64,000 nucleotides of DNA, taken from the NCBI GenBank assembly GCA_963761435.1, contig CAVXHJ010000010.1, positions 682,001 through 746,000 of the forward strand, given 5' to 3'. Each line of letters starts with the position of its first letter. Within the stretch, counting starts at the first letter, position 1. Positions 1 to 10,216 of the stretch are shown here, piece after piece. This DNA is from Roseiarcus sp963761435 (GTDB lineage Bacteria; Pseudomonadota; Alphaproteobacteria; Rhizobiales; Beijerinckiaceae). The notes beneath the pieces were generated by a model. It did not search any database. It had not been told where the DNA came from and worked only from the letters and a program-made list of their open reading frames with translations. The position numbers and the translations under genes are program-made.

Positions 1-1436
1 GGCGCCTTCGCGTCGTCGAACGACGACTTGAGGCTGAATCCTTGCAGCGGCGATTGCGTAACGCCGCGAATCTGCGCCGGCGGCTCGATGCCGAGCGCGT
101 CGAGCACGGTGGGGACCATGTCGATCGCATGGGCGTATTGCGAGCGGATTTCGCCCTTGGCCTTGATGCCTTTCGGCCATGTGACAATGAAGGGATCGGC
201 AGTTCCGCCGCGATAGGTTTCGCGCTTCCACCGCCGGAACGGCGTGTTGCCGGCGTGGGTCCAGCCCCAAGCGTAGTGGTTGAAATACTTCGGGCCGCCG
301 AGGTCGTCGATGGCCGCGAGATTCTGCTTGAGATCGTCGGGCACGTTGTTGAAGAACTTGCCTTCGTTCACCGAGCCGGTCGGCCCGCCTTCGGCGCTCG
401 CGCCATTGTCGGACACGACCATGATCAGCGTGTTGTCGTATTCGCCCATGTCCTTGAGGAAAGCGATCAACTCGCCGATGTAGTGATCGGTGTGCTCGAG
501 GAAGCCGGCGAACACTTCCATCATCCGCGCATAGAGGCGCCGCTCGTCGGCGGAGAGCTCGCTCCAAGCCTGCACGTCCGGGTCGTGGCGCGAAAGCTTC
601 GTATGCGCGGGGATGATTCCCAGTTTCTTCTGCCTGGCGAACACCTGCTCGCGATAGGCGTCCCAGCCAGCGTCGAACTTGCCCTTGTATTTGTCGGCCC
701 ATTCCTTCGGCACGTGATGGGGGGCGTGCATCGCGCCCGGGCAAAAATACATGAAGAAGGGTTTGTTCGGCGCGACCTGCTTCGAATCGGCGATCATCGC
801 CTTGGCCTTGCTGACGAGATCGGGCGTCAGGTGATAGCCCTCTTCCGGTGTCTTGTCGGGTTCGGTCTGGCTGTTGTCGCGCACGAGCTCCGGGTAGTAC
901 TGGTGGGTGTCGCCGCCGAGAAAGCCGTAGTAGCGCTCGAAGCCGCGACCGAGCGGCCAGCGGTCATACGGGCCCGCCGCCGACGACTGCTCGGCGGGTG
1001 TGAGATGCCACTTGCCAAGGGCGTAGGTGTTGTAGCCGTTCTTCAGCAGGATTTCCGAGAGCATCCCATTCTCGAAGGGGATGTTGCCGTTGCCGCCCGG
1101 ATAGCCTGTCGATCCTTCCGTGATGCAGGACATGCCGTTCGAGTGGTGATTGCGCCCGGTCATGAAACACGAGCGCGACGGCGAACACAGCGCCGTCGTG
1201 TGCATGTTGTTGTATCTCAGACCGTCCGCGGCGAGCGCATCGAGATTGGGGGTGGCGATCGGGCTGCCGAAGCAGCCGAGCTGGCCGAAGCCGGTGTCGT
1301 CAAGGATGATGAAGAGCACGTTGGGCGCGCCCTCTTTCGCCCGGTTGGGCGCCGGCCACGCCGGCTTCGACACGTCGAAGGTGCGCCCGATCACGCCTGG
1401 GAACGCCTGTCCCGGCTTATATTCCTTAAGCGCCAT
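1..1436 (-). CDS. Arylsulfatase (sulfatase family), C-terminus beyond window
   Basis: Hydrolyses a sulfate ester; the natural substrate cannot be told from sequence. The first 478 codons are present and the gene runs off the left edge. Metal-site aspartates lie in LDDTGFGQ (Asp46/47), and the formylglycine motif is LCSPSRSC with Cys84 as the residue to be oxidised, so it is a Cys-type sulfatase needing a formylglycine-generating enzyme, which is not seen here. No N-terminal signal peptide is visible, suggesting a cytoplasmic enzyme like the Pseudomonas AtsA group. The ATG at 1436 is preceded by GGGAGG at good spacing. Family assignment is firm; substrate is unknown. Confidence 0.93.
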   Translation of the reverse strand, partial: MALKEYKPGQAFPGVIGRTFDVSKPAWPAPNRAKEGAPNVLFIILDDTGFGQLGCFGSPIATPNLDALAADGLRYNNMHTTALCSPSRSCFMTGRNHHSNGMSCITEGSTGYPGGNGNIPFENGMLSEILLKNGYNTYALGKWHLTPAEQSSAAGPYDRWPLGRGFERYYGFLGGDTHQYYPELVRDNSQTEPDKTPEEGYHLTPDLVSKAKAMIADSKQVAPNKPFFMYFCPGAMHAPHHVPKEWADKYKGKFDAGWDAYREQVFARQKKLGIIPAHTKLSRHDPDVQAWSELSADERRLYARMMEVFAGFLEHTDHYIGELIAFLKDMGEYDNTLIMVVSDNGASAEGGPTGSVNEGKFFNNVPDDLKQNLAAIDDLGGPKYFNHYAWGWTHAGNTPFRRWKRETYRGGTADPFIVTWPKGIKAKGEIRSQYAHAIDMVPTVLDALGIEPPAQIRGVTQSPLQGFSLKSSFDDAKA

Positions 1437-1585
1437 CTTCGCCTCCCGAGAGTTCACCGCTCCTGCGGCGGGTCTCCCTACAGCCTGCGCCCGTCCGCGT
1501 CACGCGGGTAAAATTTCCCAGCTGCGGATCGGATCGCGCGGACTTGCTTCGGGGTCGCGCCAGGACCCAGGCGGGCGATCGTGGA

Positions 1586-2221
1586 TCAGCCCACGCCAGC
1601 GGCGCGCCGGGTCCGACTTCCGGCGACGCCGAGCGCGGCGAGGCCCGCGAGCATCATGAACCATGTCGGAGCCTCGGGGGCGGCCATCGCTCCCGGATCG
1701 CCGAAGACCTCGAATTGCTGGTCTCCCGAGCCTTGCAACGACCAGGTCGATCCAGACTCGATTATGTAGATCGGGACCGATTCCGACCCGCCGCCCCACC
1801 AATTGACGGCCCCGAGTTGGTGCAGGACGACGAAGTACTGGGCGCCGTCTTGCAGCGGTATAGCGGGGCCGCTGTAGATCGCGCTGACAAGCGACGCCGA
1901 CCCGGAGACCGAAAGGTCATCGCTCGTCCAGAGGGCGGCGCCCGGCGAACCGCCCGTCGATGAATAGAGCGAGAGGGTGAAGTCCTGCGGCGTTTCCCCC
2001 TCCTGGCCAACCACGAACGCGGCCTCCCCGGTGAAGTCGAAATTCGCGGTCGGCGTGAACGCCGCGGCGACATCGATCGTTCCGAAGTTTTCGCTCGTCT
2101 CTCCAGTGTAATTGTCGAACACGGTAGCGGCGCCAGCCGCGGCCGCAAGCCACGGGAGCGCCAAACTGAGCGCCAGGGCGCGGAGGCCCGAGCGCGCCGC
2201 GGATATGACGGGACGACGCAT
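1586..2221 (-). CDS. Exported protein with PEP-CTERM-like sorting tail
   Basis: A 211-residue protein with an N-terminal signal peptide (basic MRRPVISAARSG, then a leucine/alanine core ending near AAAAGAA) and an Asn/Thr/Gly-rich secreted body. The end has the layout of a PEP-CTERM sorting signal: APEAPTW, a hydrophobic stretch MMLAGLAALGVAG, then RTRR. The tripeptide is PEA rather than PEP, a variant seen in alphaproteobacterial members. Such proteins are normally cleaved by an exosortase and tied to exopolysaccharide; no exosortase is in the window. It lies 149 bp upstream of the sulfatase on the same strand and 26 bp downstream of the MFS gene. Function of the body is unknown. Confidence 0.75.
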   Translation of the reverse strand: MRRPVISAARSGLRALALSLALPWLAAAAGAATVFDNYTGETSENFGTIDVAAAFTPTANFDFTGEAAFVVGQEGETPQDFTLSLYSSTGGSPGAALWTSDDLSVSGSASLVSAIYSGPAIPLQDGAQYFVVLHQLGAVNWWGGGSESVPIYIIESGSTWSLQGSGDQQFEVFGDPGAMAAPEAPTWFMMLAGLAALGVAGSRTRRAAGVG

Positions 2222-2247
2222 GAAGACCCCCTTGTCCTCGCGGCGCG

Positions 2248-3504
2248 TCAGGCGGCGATGAGTTGGCCCGCCGGCGCCCGCCGCTGCCGGCGCCAGAAGA
2301 GCCAAGCGACGATCGCGAAGTTCAACACGTTCCATAACACGCCATTCAGGAACGCCATCCGGTAGGAGCTTGTGAGGTCGAAAATGACGCCCGAAAAATA
2401 GCCGCCGAACGCCATGCCGAAAATCGTGGCTGATACGACGAGGCCGATCGCGGCGCCCGCCTGGCGAGGCGAGAGCAGCTCGCGGCAGATGACTGCGTAC
2501 ATCGGCACGATTCCGCCCTGGAACAGGCCGAAGATCCCCGAGACGACGAACAGCGACGTCAGTCCGTCGAAATAAAGATAGAGCAGAAGCGCGGCGCCCT
2601 GCATGAAGGAGCCGATCATCAGCGTCGCCGATCCGCCGATGACGTCGGCGACGAAGCCGGAGCCGACTCGGGAGATGATTCCGAGCGCCATCATGAGCGA
2701 CAGCATTTGCGCGCCGTGCGCGACGCCATAGCCGAGGTCTCCGCAGTAGGCGACGAGGTGAACCTGCGGCATCGACATCGCGACGCAGCAGGCGAAGCCG
2801 GCCACGACCAAGAGCGCGAGCAGGGTTCGCGGAGATATCCCGACATCGGCGCGCGCCGCGGCGGTCGCCGCCTCCGCCTCGTCGAGCGCAGCGGCGGGCG
2901 GGCGCCGGCGCATCGCCAGCGCCAGCGGCAGTACGGCGGCTGCGACGATAACCCCGAGGCAGGCATAGGTCGCCCGCCAGCCGATGAGCGGTATGCCGAG
3001 ACTCATCAGCATCGGCCAGATCGTGCCTGCGATGTAGTTCCCCGATGCGACAACGACGACCGCCAATCCGCGGCGCTTGACGAACCAGTGCGAAATATCC
3101 GCCATCATCGGCCCGAAGCCGGTCCCCGCGCCCGCCCCGATCAGAACATGGGCGGCCGAGAATATTGCGAGGTTGGGCGCGTATCCGGCGAGAACGAAGC
3201 CGAGCCCGAGGCTCGAACCGGAGATGACCAGTGGCCAGAATATGCCGAGCCGGTCCGTCATGCGCCCGAGCGCGATCGTCGAGAAGGCGAGCGTGCACAT
3301 CATCAAGGTGTAGGGAAACGAGGCCGCCGCCCGGTCGACGCCGAAGTCGCGCTGGGCCTCCGGCATCACGACGATGATCGCCCACATGCCCGCCCCGATC
3401 AGGGTCGAGATCAGAAGCGCCAGGCCGAGCCGCGAAAAGCTATAGCGGCCGTCGGGCGCATAGCGGCCGGCGCTCTCAAAGGATTCGGCCAGCGAGGGGG
3501 TCAT
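2248..3504 (-). CDS. MFS transporter, OFA (oxalate/formate antiporter)-like
   Basis: A 418-residue inner-membrane carrier with about twelve hydrophobic segments and an MFS loop 2-3 signature GRMTDRLG near residue 90. The segment GAGAGTGFGPMMADISHWF resembles OFA-type members that move small organic acids. The substrate is not determinable. The ATG at 3504 faces the divergent membrane-protein gene, so the two share a short promoter region. It is followed by the PEP-CTERM gene at 26 bp spacing and may be co-transcribed with it. Confidence 0.85.
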   Translation of the reverse strand: MTPSLAESFESAGRYAPDGRYSFSRLGLALLISTLIGAGMWAIIVVMPEAQRDFGVDRAAASFPYTLMMCTLAFSTIALGRMTDRLGIFWPLVISGSSLGLGFVLAGYAPNLAIFSAAHVLIGAGAGTGFGPMMADISHWFVKRRGLAVVVVASGNYIAGTIWPMLMSLGIPLIGWRATYACLGVIVAAAVLPLALAMRRRPPAAALDEAEAATAAARADVGISPRTLLALLVVAGFACCVAMSMPQVHLVAYCGDLGYGVAHGAQMLSLMMALGIISRVGSGFVADVIGGSATLMIGSFMQGAALLLYLYFDGLTSLFVVSGIFGLFQGGIVPMYAVICRELLSPRQAGAAIGLVVSATIFGMAFGGYFSGVIFDLTSSYRMAFLNGVLWNVLNFAIVAWLFWRRQRRAPAGQLIAA

Positions 3505-3590
3505 TGCCCAACCTTGCGGCGCCGGTGCTCCGATGGCAAGCAGCGGCGGCGAGGCGGCCGAGACGGGCGAAGCGTTCGGGCCGGTGGAAA

Positions 3591-5147
3591 ATGACTGGGC
3601 GACAGATGCGAAGCTTGGCGCAACCCGCGCGGCGGATTTTGCAAGTTCTCGACGACCGCCGCCGAGGTTTGCTGTTGGCGTCGCTTTTCCTGATCGTCGT
3701 CGGGTCGCGCGCGGCGGTCATCGGCCATGCAGGAAACGCGACGCCCTTCACCGACGAGTGGGAAGGCGAAGGGGCGAACCTGCTGCGCCCTTACCTTCAA
3801 GGGACGCTGGGGGTCGCCGATCTGTTTCACGCCCATAACGAGCACGTCATTTTTTTCACCCGCCTCGTGACGCTCGGCGTTTTCAACCTCTCCGGCTATT
3901 GGGACGTCATCCTGCAAATGATCGTCAATGCGATCCTCGACGCCGCCACGGTCGTTGGAATCAGCTACGCGCTCTCGCGCCCGCTTCGCGGCGCCTGGGC
4001 GACGGCCGCGATGATTTTATCCGCTTTGGTTAATGCTCTTCCGCTGAGTTACGACAATATGTTGCTCGGGTTCAACACCCACTTCTACCTCTTGCTGACG
4101 CTTTCGTTCGCAAGTCTGTGGCTCCTGGCCGACAGTCGGGCGTGGTCGTCTCGATGGGCGGCAGGCTCTCTCTTCGCGCTCGGGTCGTTTCTCTGCATGG
4201 CCTCGGGCGCGCTGACCCTCGCGGCGGCGATCGGCCTCCATCTCATCCAGATCGCCTGCGGCCGGAGGGCGGGAGCCCGGGAATGGCTCGGGGTCGCCGC
4301 CCTCATCGCGGCGACTGCCGTCCTGGTGAGGCTGATCCCCAATGTGCCGGATTCGGACATTTACCGCGCCCACTCGCTCTGGCAGTTCCTCGCGGCTCTT
4401 TTCCAGCTCGCGAGCTGGCCGGCCCCACCCAATCTGGGCTCGCTCATGGCCCTGCCCTCGGTCATTTTCTGCCTGCGCACATTCGCCGACCGGCCGGCGC
4501 TCGGCGACCCGCGCTGGTTCAATGTCGCGGCGTTCGGATGGGTCGTGACCCAGTTCATCGCCTTCGCGGCCGGGCGCGCGCTGATCCCCATCGAGACGCG
4601 TTACCTCGACACGCTGCTCATCGGACTTGCCGTCAACATGACCAGCTTCTTCTGGCTCGTGACGTGGGACCCGACCGCCGTGCGGCGCAGGCGCTGGTGG
4701 TTCGCGGCGCTCGCGGCCTGGCTCGTCATCACAATGGGGTCGCTCATCGATCCCAAGCGCCCGCTGCCCGGCTCGATGGAGCTTCGGCGCCAAACCGCCG
4801 AGGTCCAAGAGAGAAACCTGCGCGACTACCTCGCCACCGGCGACGCCGCGCATCTCGCCGGCGTCCCGCTTACGGATATTCCGGCGCCGGACGCATCACG
4901 ATTGCGTGAACTGCTCGATACGCCTGCGATTCACGCCGCCCTGCCGCCGGCCCTCCTGTCGCGTCCGCCGAGGCCTGATTGGGTGGAGGCGTTCAAGAGG
5001 ATTTTCCTCGCCCAGGCCTATACGTGGCTGGGCGCCGGCGTTCTCCTGCTCGTCGCTCTCATCGTCCGCGAGGCGAGCTTCCGGCCGGGAACGCTACCCA
5101 GCTCCCGCAAAGGCTTATTCGATGAGACCCATGCATCGCAGTCGTAA
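3591..5147 (+). CDS. Polytopic membrane protein of unknown function
   Basis: About 518 residues with roughly ten hydrophobic segments, an acidic extracytoplasmic loop after the first (ATPFTDEWEGEGANLL) and a soluble C-terminal part ending in another membrane segment. The layout (early loop with acidic residues, many helices) is reminiscent of GT-C glycosyltransferases, but I cannot recognise a family motif. The frame is open from a TTG at 3504, but that would overlap the start of the divergent MFS gene, so the ATG at 3591 (or 3606) is preferred. The stop precedes dxs by about 190 bp. Confidence 0.7.
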   Translation: MTGRQMRSLAQPARRILQVLDDRRRGLLLASLFLIVVGSRAAVIGHAGNATPFTDEWEGEGANLLRPYLQGTLGVADLFHAHNEHVIFFTRLVTLGVFNLSGYWDVILQMIVNAILDAATVVGISYALSRPLRGAWATAAMILSALVNALPLSYDNMLLGFNTHFYLLLTLSFASLWLLADSRAWSSRWAAGSLFALGSFLCMASGALTLAAAIGLHLIQIACGRRAGAREWLGVAALIAATAVLVRLIPNVPDSDIYRAHSLWQFLAALFQLASWPAPPNLGSLMALPSVIFCLRTFADRPALGDPRWFNVAAFGWVVTQFIAFAAGRALIPIETRYLDTLLIGLAVNMTSFFWLVTWDPTAVRRRRWWFAALAAWLVITMGSLIDPKRPLPGSMELRRQTAEVQERNLRDYLATGDAAHLAGVPLTDIPAPDASRLRELLDTPAIHAALPPALLSRPPRPDWVEAFKRIFLAQAYTWLGAGVLLLVALIVREASFRPGTLPSSRKGLFDETHASQS

Positions 5148-5341
5148 AACGGAAAGGAGCGATTGTACTTCTTGTTTTTTGTCCCATCTTCCGGCGGCGC
5201 CTTGGGTTTAGCGCGGTCGCCAACCGGCCGGAATCCAGCGCGAAGGGCGCGGATTGTGGCAATTGCGGCCCGCGTGTGACTTGGTGTAGGTCTGTTTATT
5301 CGCGCGGCAACGAAGCGAAAACGCCGCGCTTTGGGGATGAA

Positions 5342-7261
5342 GTGACGAAACCTCTCACGCCGCTGTTGGATCAGATCAATTCGCCCACCGATCTGCGCAA
5401 GTTGAGCGAGAGCGATCTCGCCCAGGTCGCCGACGAACTACGCGCCGAGACGATCAGCGCGGTCTCGGTGACTGGCGGGCATCTCGGCGCGGGGCTCGGC
5501 GTCGTTGAACTGACCGTGGCGTTGCACCACGTGTTCAATACCCCGGGCGACCGCATCGTCTGGGATGTTGGTCATCAGGCCTATCCCCACAAGATCCTCA
5601 CCGGACGACGCGACCGAATCCGAACTCTACGGCAAGGCGGCGGCCTCAGCGGCTTCACCAAGCGCTCGGAAAGCGAATACGACACCTTCGGGGCAGCCCA
5701 TTCCTCGACGTCGATCTCCGCTGGTCTCGGCATGGCCGTCGCGCGCGACCTGTCGCACGCCCAGAACCACGTGGTCGCGGTCATCGGCGACGGGGCGATG
5801 TCGGCGGGAATGGCCTATGAGGCGATGAACAACGCCGGCGCCTTGGGCTCGCGGCTCATCGTCATCCTGAACGACAACGACATGTCGATCGCGCCGCCGA
5901 CCGGCGCCATGTCGGCTTATCTCGCCCGACTGGTCTCGGGCCATACCTATCGGTCGCTCAGGGACGCCGCCAAGCAGCTCGCGCGCCGCCTGCCGAAATT
6001 CTTCTACGACAAGGCCAGGCGCACCGAGGAATATGGCCGCGGCTTCTGGACCGGGGGCACCTTGTTCGAGGAGCTCGGCTTCTACTACGTCGGTCCGATC
6101 GACGGCCACAATCTCGATCACCTGCTGCCGATCCTGAAAAATGTCCGCGACATGCACGGCGGTCCGGTCCTCGTCCATGTCGTGACCAAGAAGGGCAAGG
6201 GCTACCCTCCGGCGGAGGCGGCGCACGACAAATATCATGGCGTGACCGCGTTCGACGTCATCACCGGCGCCCAGGCCAAGCCCAAGAGCAATGCGCCCGC
6301 CTACACCAGGGTCTTCGCCGAAGCGCTGCTCGACGAAGCGCGGCGCGACGAAAAAATCGTGGCCATCACCGCCGCCATGCCCGACGGGACCGGGCTCGAT
6401 CGGGTGAAACGCGAGTTTCCCGAGCGCGTGTTCGACGTCGGCATCGCCGAGCAGCATGCGGTGACGTTCGCGGCCGGGCTCGCGACCGAAGGCTTCCGGC
6501 CTTTCTGCGCCATCTATTCGACCTTCCTGCAGCGCGGCTACGACCAGGTCGTCCATGACGTGGCGATCCAGAATCTGCCGGTCCGCTTCGCTCTCGACCG
6601 CGCGGGGCTGGTTGGGGCGGACGGTCCAACGCACGCCGGCGCTTTCGACATCGCTTATCTCGCCTGCCTGCCGAACATGACGGTGATGGCGGCAGCGGAC
6701 GAGGCCGAGCTCAAACACATGGTCGCGACCGCCGCGGCCCATGACACGGGCCCGATCGCTCTTCGCTACCCGCGCGGCGAGGGCGTCGGCGCCGAAATGC
6801 CGGAGCGCGGAGTTCCGCTTCCGATCGGCAAGGGCCGGGTTCTTCGCGAGGGATCGCGCATCGCGATCCTCTCCCTCGGGACGCGGCTCGGCGAAGCGCT
6901 CAAGGCGGCCGACGAGCTCGCGACGCGGGGCTTGTCGACGACCGTGGCCGACGCTCGATTCGCCAAGCCCCTCGACCGTGACCTGATCTTGCAGCTCGCC
7001 GCGGATCACGAACTCCTCATCACCATCGAGGAAGGGGCCGCGGGCGGTTTCGGCGCGCATGTGCTCACCCTGCTCAGCGAAGCCGGCGCGCTCGACAGCG
7101 GGCTCAAAGTGCGGACGATGGCCCTGCCGGACAAATTCCTCGATCACGACAAGCCCGAGCGCATGTACGCCGCCGCCGGGCTCGATGCGAAAGGCATTGT
7201 CGCCAAAGCGGTCTCCGCGCTCGGCGGCATCGACCGTCGCGCATCGAGCCGCATCGCGTGA
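5342..7261 (+). CDS. dxs: 1-deoxy-D-xylulose-5-phosphate synthase
   Basis: Condenses pyruvate and glyceraldehyde 3-phosphate to DXP, the first step of the MEP isoprenoid pathway, using thiamine diphosphate; cytoplasmic. 639 residues, normal for the family. Visible marks are GGHLGAGLGVVELTVALH near residue 50, the TPP/Mg motif GDGAMSAGMAYEAMNNAG, the catalytic-domain GIAEQHAVTFAAGLA and the C-terminal transketolase domain. The GTG at 5342 has GGGGATGA just upstream; an earlier GTG at 5276 adds 22 unconserved residues. The stop overlaps the next small gene by a GTGA junction. Confidence 0.97.
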   Translation: MTKPLTPLLDQINSPTDLRKLSESDLAQVADELRAETISAVSVTGGHLGAGLGVVELTVALHHVFNTPGDRIVWDVGHQAYPHKILTGRRDRIRTLRQGGGLSGFTKRSESEYDTFGAAHSSTSISAGLGMAVARDLSHAQNHVVAVIGDGAMSAGMAYEAMNNAGALGSRLIVILNDNDMSIAPPTGAMSAYLARLVSGHTYRSLRDAAKQLARRLPKFFYDKARRTEEYGRGFWTGGTLFEELGFYYVGPIDGHNLDHLLPILKNVRDMHGGPVLVHVVTKKGKGYPPAEAAHDKYHGVTAFDVITGAQAKPKSNAPAYTRVFAEALLDEARRDEKIVAITAAMPDGTGLDRVKREFPERVFDVGIAEQHAVTFAAGLATEGFRPFCAIYSTFLQRGYDQVVHDVAIQNLPVRFALDRAGLVGADGPTHAGAFDIAYLACLPNMTVMAAADEAELKHMVATAAAHDTGPIALRYPRGEGVGAEMPERGVPLPIGKGRVLREGSRIAILSLGTRLGEALKAADELATRGLSTTVADARFAKPLDRDLILQLAADHELLITIEEGAAGGFGAHVLTLLSEAGALDSGLKVRTMALPDKFLDHDKPERMYAAAGLDAKGIVAKAVSALGGIDRRASSRIA

Positions 7262-7452
7262 GCCAATCGTCCTCCGGGGGCGAAGAACCTGAAGCGAGCG
7301 GGCGCGGCAATCTCTTCGCCCTGATCGCCGTCGTCGTCCTGGTCGCGCTCGGCTACTGGGCGTTCAACTACCTCGATCAGCAACGAAAACTGCAGAATTG
7401 CCTGGATTCGGGGCGGCACAATTGCGGGCAATCGCTCGAGATTCAGAAGTAA
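7258..7452 (+). CDS. Small single-pass membrane protein coupled to dxs
   Basis: 64 residues: a polar Ser/Gly/Glu N-terminus, one hydrophobic helix (LFALIAVVVLVALGYWAF) and a short charged tail with two cysteines (NCLDSGRHNCGQS). The GTG start lies inside the dxs stop (GTGA), so translation is probably coupled to dxs. No function can be assigned. Coupling, sensible membrane topology and codon use argue that it is real. Confidence 0.7.
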   Translation: MSQSSSGGEEPEASGRGNLFALIAVVVLVALGYWAFNYLDQQRKLQNCLDSGRHNCGQSLEIQK

Positions 7453-7689
7453 GGCGGGCCGCATCCGCTCTCCCTCGGCAGGGAGCTCGAAGGCACGGGT
7501 TCGCAATTGACTTCCCGCGCCTCGCGCGCCATAAGCCGCGCTCTCAAAGCGGCGCGAGAGCGCCGCTGTGCTTTTTCCGGCTTCCCCGCGCGGCTTTGAA
7601 GGCCTGTGCGGTGCGTGGCCGGTTTTTCGCGTGGAAGTCGGCCGACGGTTCGATCGTCTTCGCGCGCGAACGGAATTCGGAGACCAACC

Positions 7690-7824
7690 GTGAAGCGGAC
7701 CTATCAACCCAGCAAGCTGGTGCGCAAGCGCCGTCACGGCTTTCGCGCCCGCTCGGCGACGGTCGGCGGCCGCAAGGTGCTCGCCGCACGGCGGGCGCGC
7801 GGCCGCAAGAAACTCTCCGCCTGA
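7690..7824 (+). CDS. rpmH: 50S ribosomal protein L34
   Basis: A 44-residue, very basic protein of the large ribosomal subunit. It begins MKRTYQPSKLVRKRRHGFRA and ends in a basic tail, the standard L34 form. The GTG at 7690 is used, with GGAG eight bases upstream; the open frame extends further 5' to 7606 but that part is not conserved. It heads the rpmH-rnpA-yidC-engB cluster. Confidence 0.98.
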   Translation: MKRTYQPSKLVRKRRHGFRARSATVGGRKVLAARRARGRKKLSA

Positions 7825-7900
7825 TCGGCCGCCCTCGGCTTCGCCGCCGAATGACCCTTCGTCTGGCCCTGGACAAGCGGCGGAATGGAGCCTCAACTCC

Positions 7901-8338
7901 TTGCATGAGGATGGAAGGCCGGAGCCCGCCGGCGAACGCCTGGGCCGCCTGACCAGGCGAGCCGAGTTTCAGCGCGTCTCGCGCGGGCGGCGCGTTTCGG
8001 TCGAGACATTCACTCTCCAGTCGCGCCGTCGCGAGGGGCCGGAAGCAGCCTCTGGCGCGCGGGTCGGACTGACGGTGACCAAGGGCGTCGGCGGCGCGGT
8101 CGAGCGGAATCGGGTCCGCCGGCGTCTCAAAGAAGCCTTGCGCGCCGCGGCGCCTCTTGAGGCGGAGGGCGATCACGACTACGTGCTGATGGCCCGGCGC
8201 GAGGCGCTGGGGCGCCGCTTCGCCGCGCTCATCGAGGACGTGCGTCATGCCTTCCGCGCTGCTCGGCGCCGAGGGGCGGATAGTCGCGGGCGGGCGGCGG
8301 CCGACATTGGGCCGAAGGTCAAAGACAGGCGAACATGA
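7901..8338 (+). CDS. rnpA: Ribonuclease P protein component
   Basis: Protein cofactor of the RNase P ribozyme that trims tRNA 5' leaders. The core RNR signature is present as AVERNRVRRRLKEALR, preceded by GARVGLTVTKGVGG, and the N-terminal GRLTRRAEFQRVSRG is typical. About 145 residues from a TTG at 7901. The exact start is uncertain because no in-frame ATG lies near. It sits 76 bp after rpmH, and its stop overlaps the yidC ATG (ATGA). Confidence 0.93.
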   Translation: MHEDGRPEPAGERLGRLTRRAEFQRVSRGRRVSVETFTLQSRRREGPEAASGARVGLTVTKGVGGAVERNRVRRRLKEALRAAAPLEAEGDHDYVLMARREALGRRFAALIEDVRHAFRAARRRGADSRGRAAADIGPKVKDRRT

Positions 8339-10216
8339 AGTCCGAGGATACCCGGAACCTGTTTCTCGCTATCGCGCTGTCGGTGCTGGTGATGGCCGCC
8401 TGGCAATATTTCTACGCCGGCCCGCTGTATCAGCGCGAGCATCAGGCGCAGATGCAGGCCAGCAATCAGGCTCCAAAGAGCGAGGTTCAGTCCGGCGCCG
8501 CGCCGGGTCAGTCGGGCGCATCGACGGCTTCGCCGCCGGGCGGCGCGGCGAACGTTTCGCCGCCTGGAGCCCCGGCGGCGACGGCGCCGCAAACGATCGG
8601 CGAGGTCCTGGCGGCAAGCCCGCGCGTGACGATCGATACGCCGAGCATCGGCGGCTCGATCGACCTCAAGGGCGGCAAGATCGACGACATCATTCTCAAG
8701 GATTATCGCGAGACCATCGACCCGAAGAGTTCCGAACATCCGGCTCTTCTCGCCGCCCGGCGCGCCCGACGCCTATTTCGCCGAGACAGGATTCGTCAGC
8801 CCGGACGGCGCCAAGACGCCCAATCTCGACACCATCTGGACCGCCGACCGCAAGACCCTGACCCCCGAGCAGCCGGTGACGCTGACCTGGGACAACGGCG
8901 CCGGCCTCACCTTCAAGCGCGTCATCGCGATCGACGACAAATACATGTTCACGGTCAAGGAATCGGTCGCGAACTCAGGCGCCGCGGCGGCGACGGTGCG
9001 GCCCTACGGTCTCATCCTGAGACACGGCAGGCCGAATGTCGCTGGATATTCGGTGCTGCATGAGGGGTTCGTCGGCGTCATCACCGGCGGCGGCGCGTCG
9101 CAGGTCGCCCTCACATTGCCAGTTCAGGAAGTCACCTACGCGAATATCGAGAAAGCGGCCGGCAGGCTCGACACGTTCAACGGCGAGGGCGGCTGGCTCG
9201 GCTTCACCGACAAGTATTGGGGCTCCGCGGTTATTCCCGACCAGACCGCTCCGATCGAAGCGCGGTTTTCAGCCAGCGGAACGACGCAGCCCGTCGACTA
9301 CCAGGCCGATTTCCTAGGCAAGGAGCAAACTGTCGCGCCGGGAGCCTCGGTCGAGGCCACGACACGCGTCTTCGCCGGCGCGAAAGAGGTCAGCACCATC
9401 GACAGTTACGAGTCCAACCTCGGCATCAAGAAGTTCTCCCTGATGATCGACTGGGGTTGGTTCTGGATGATCACCATCCCGATGTTCCGGCTTTTGGACG
9501 CGATCTACAAGGTCGTCGGCAATTTCGGCATCGCAATTCTTATCGTCACCGTGCTCGTCAAGCTTGCGTTCTTCCCGCTCGCCAACCGCTCCTACCAGTC
9601 GATGGCGAAGATGAAGAAGATTCAGCCGAAGATCGCCGCGCTGAAAGAGCTCTATCCGGACGATCGCGCCAAGCAGCAGCAGGAGCAGATGGAGCTGTTC
9701 AAGCGCGAGGGCGTCAATCCCGTCGCCGGCTGCCTGCCGATGGTGATCCAGATCCCCGTCTTTTTCGCCCTCTACAAGGTCATCTTCATCACCATCGAGA
9801 TGCGGCATGCGCCGTTCTTCGGCTGGATCAGGGATTTGTCGGCGCCCGATCCGACCAACGTGTTCACGCTGTTCGGCTTGATTCCCTGGGACCCGACCGC
9901 GCTGCCGGTCGTTGGCCACTTCCTCGCGCTCGGCATCTGGCCGCTCATCATGGGCGTATCGATGTTCTTCCAGATGAAGATGAACCCGGAGCCCGCCGAT
10001 CCGGTTCAGAAGTCGATGTTCGCATGGATGCCGGTGATCTTCACCTTCATGCTCGGGACCTTCCCGGCCGGCCTCGTCATCTACTGGACGTGGAACAACA
10101 CACTGACGGTCATCCAGCAATATTACATCATGACCAAGGCGGGCGTGAAGGTCGAGCTTTGGGACAATCTCTTCAAGCTGTTCGCGAGGCCGCAGGCGAA
10201 GACCCCGAGCGCATGA
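8335..10216 (+). CDS. yidC: Membrane protein insertase YidC (one-base frameshift in sequence)
   Basis: Inserts and folds inner-membrane proteins, alone or with SecYEG. The N-terminal helix NLFLAIALSVLVMAAWQYFY and proline/alanine linker lead to the periplasmic domain; the five-helix core begins near 9470 and contains the conserved PVFFALYKV and TFPAGLVIYWTWNN segments. The frame is lost at about 8730: the text reads GAGTTCCG where GAGTCCG restores DPKSPNI and joins the downstream frame. Corrected length is 626 residues, normal for alphaproteobacteria. Because the gene is essential, the extra T is most likely a sequence error. The stop overlaps the engB start. Confidence 0.93.

Noticed and set aside
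42..1511. 489-codon open frame on the plus strand
   Set aside because: Antisense to the sulfatase, whose minus-strand protein has all family motifs; the plus product has no recognisable motif.
3504..3590. TTG start for the membrane-protein gene
   Set aside because: It would overlap the divergent MFS start and leave no promoter; a basic, unconserved leader would result.
5627..7147. 506-codon open frame opposite dxs
   Set aside because: Shadow of dxs; composition is Arg/Glu/His-rich without structure.
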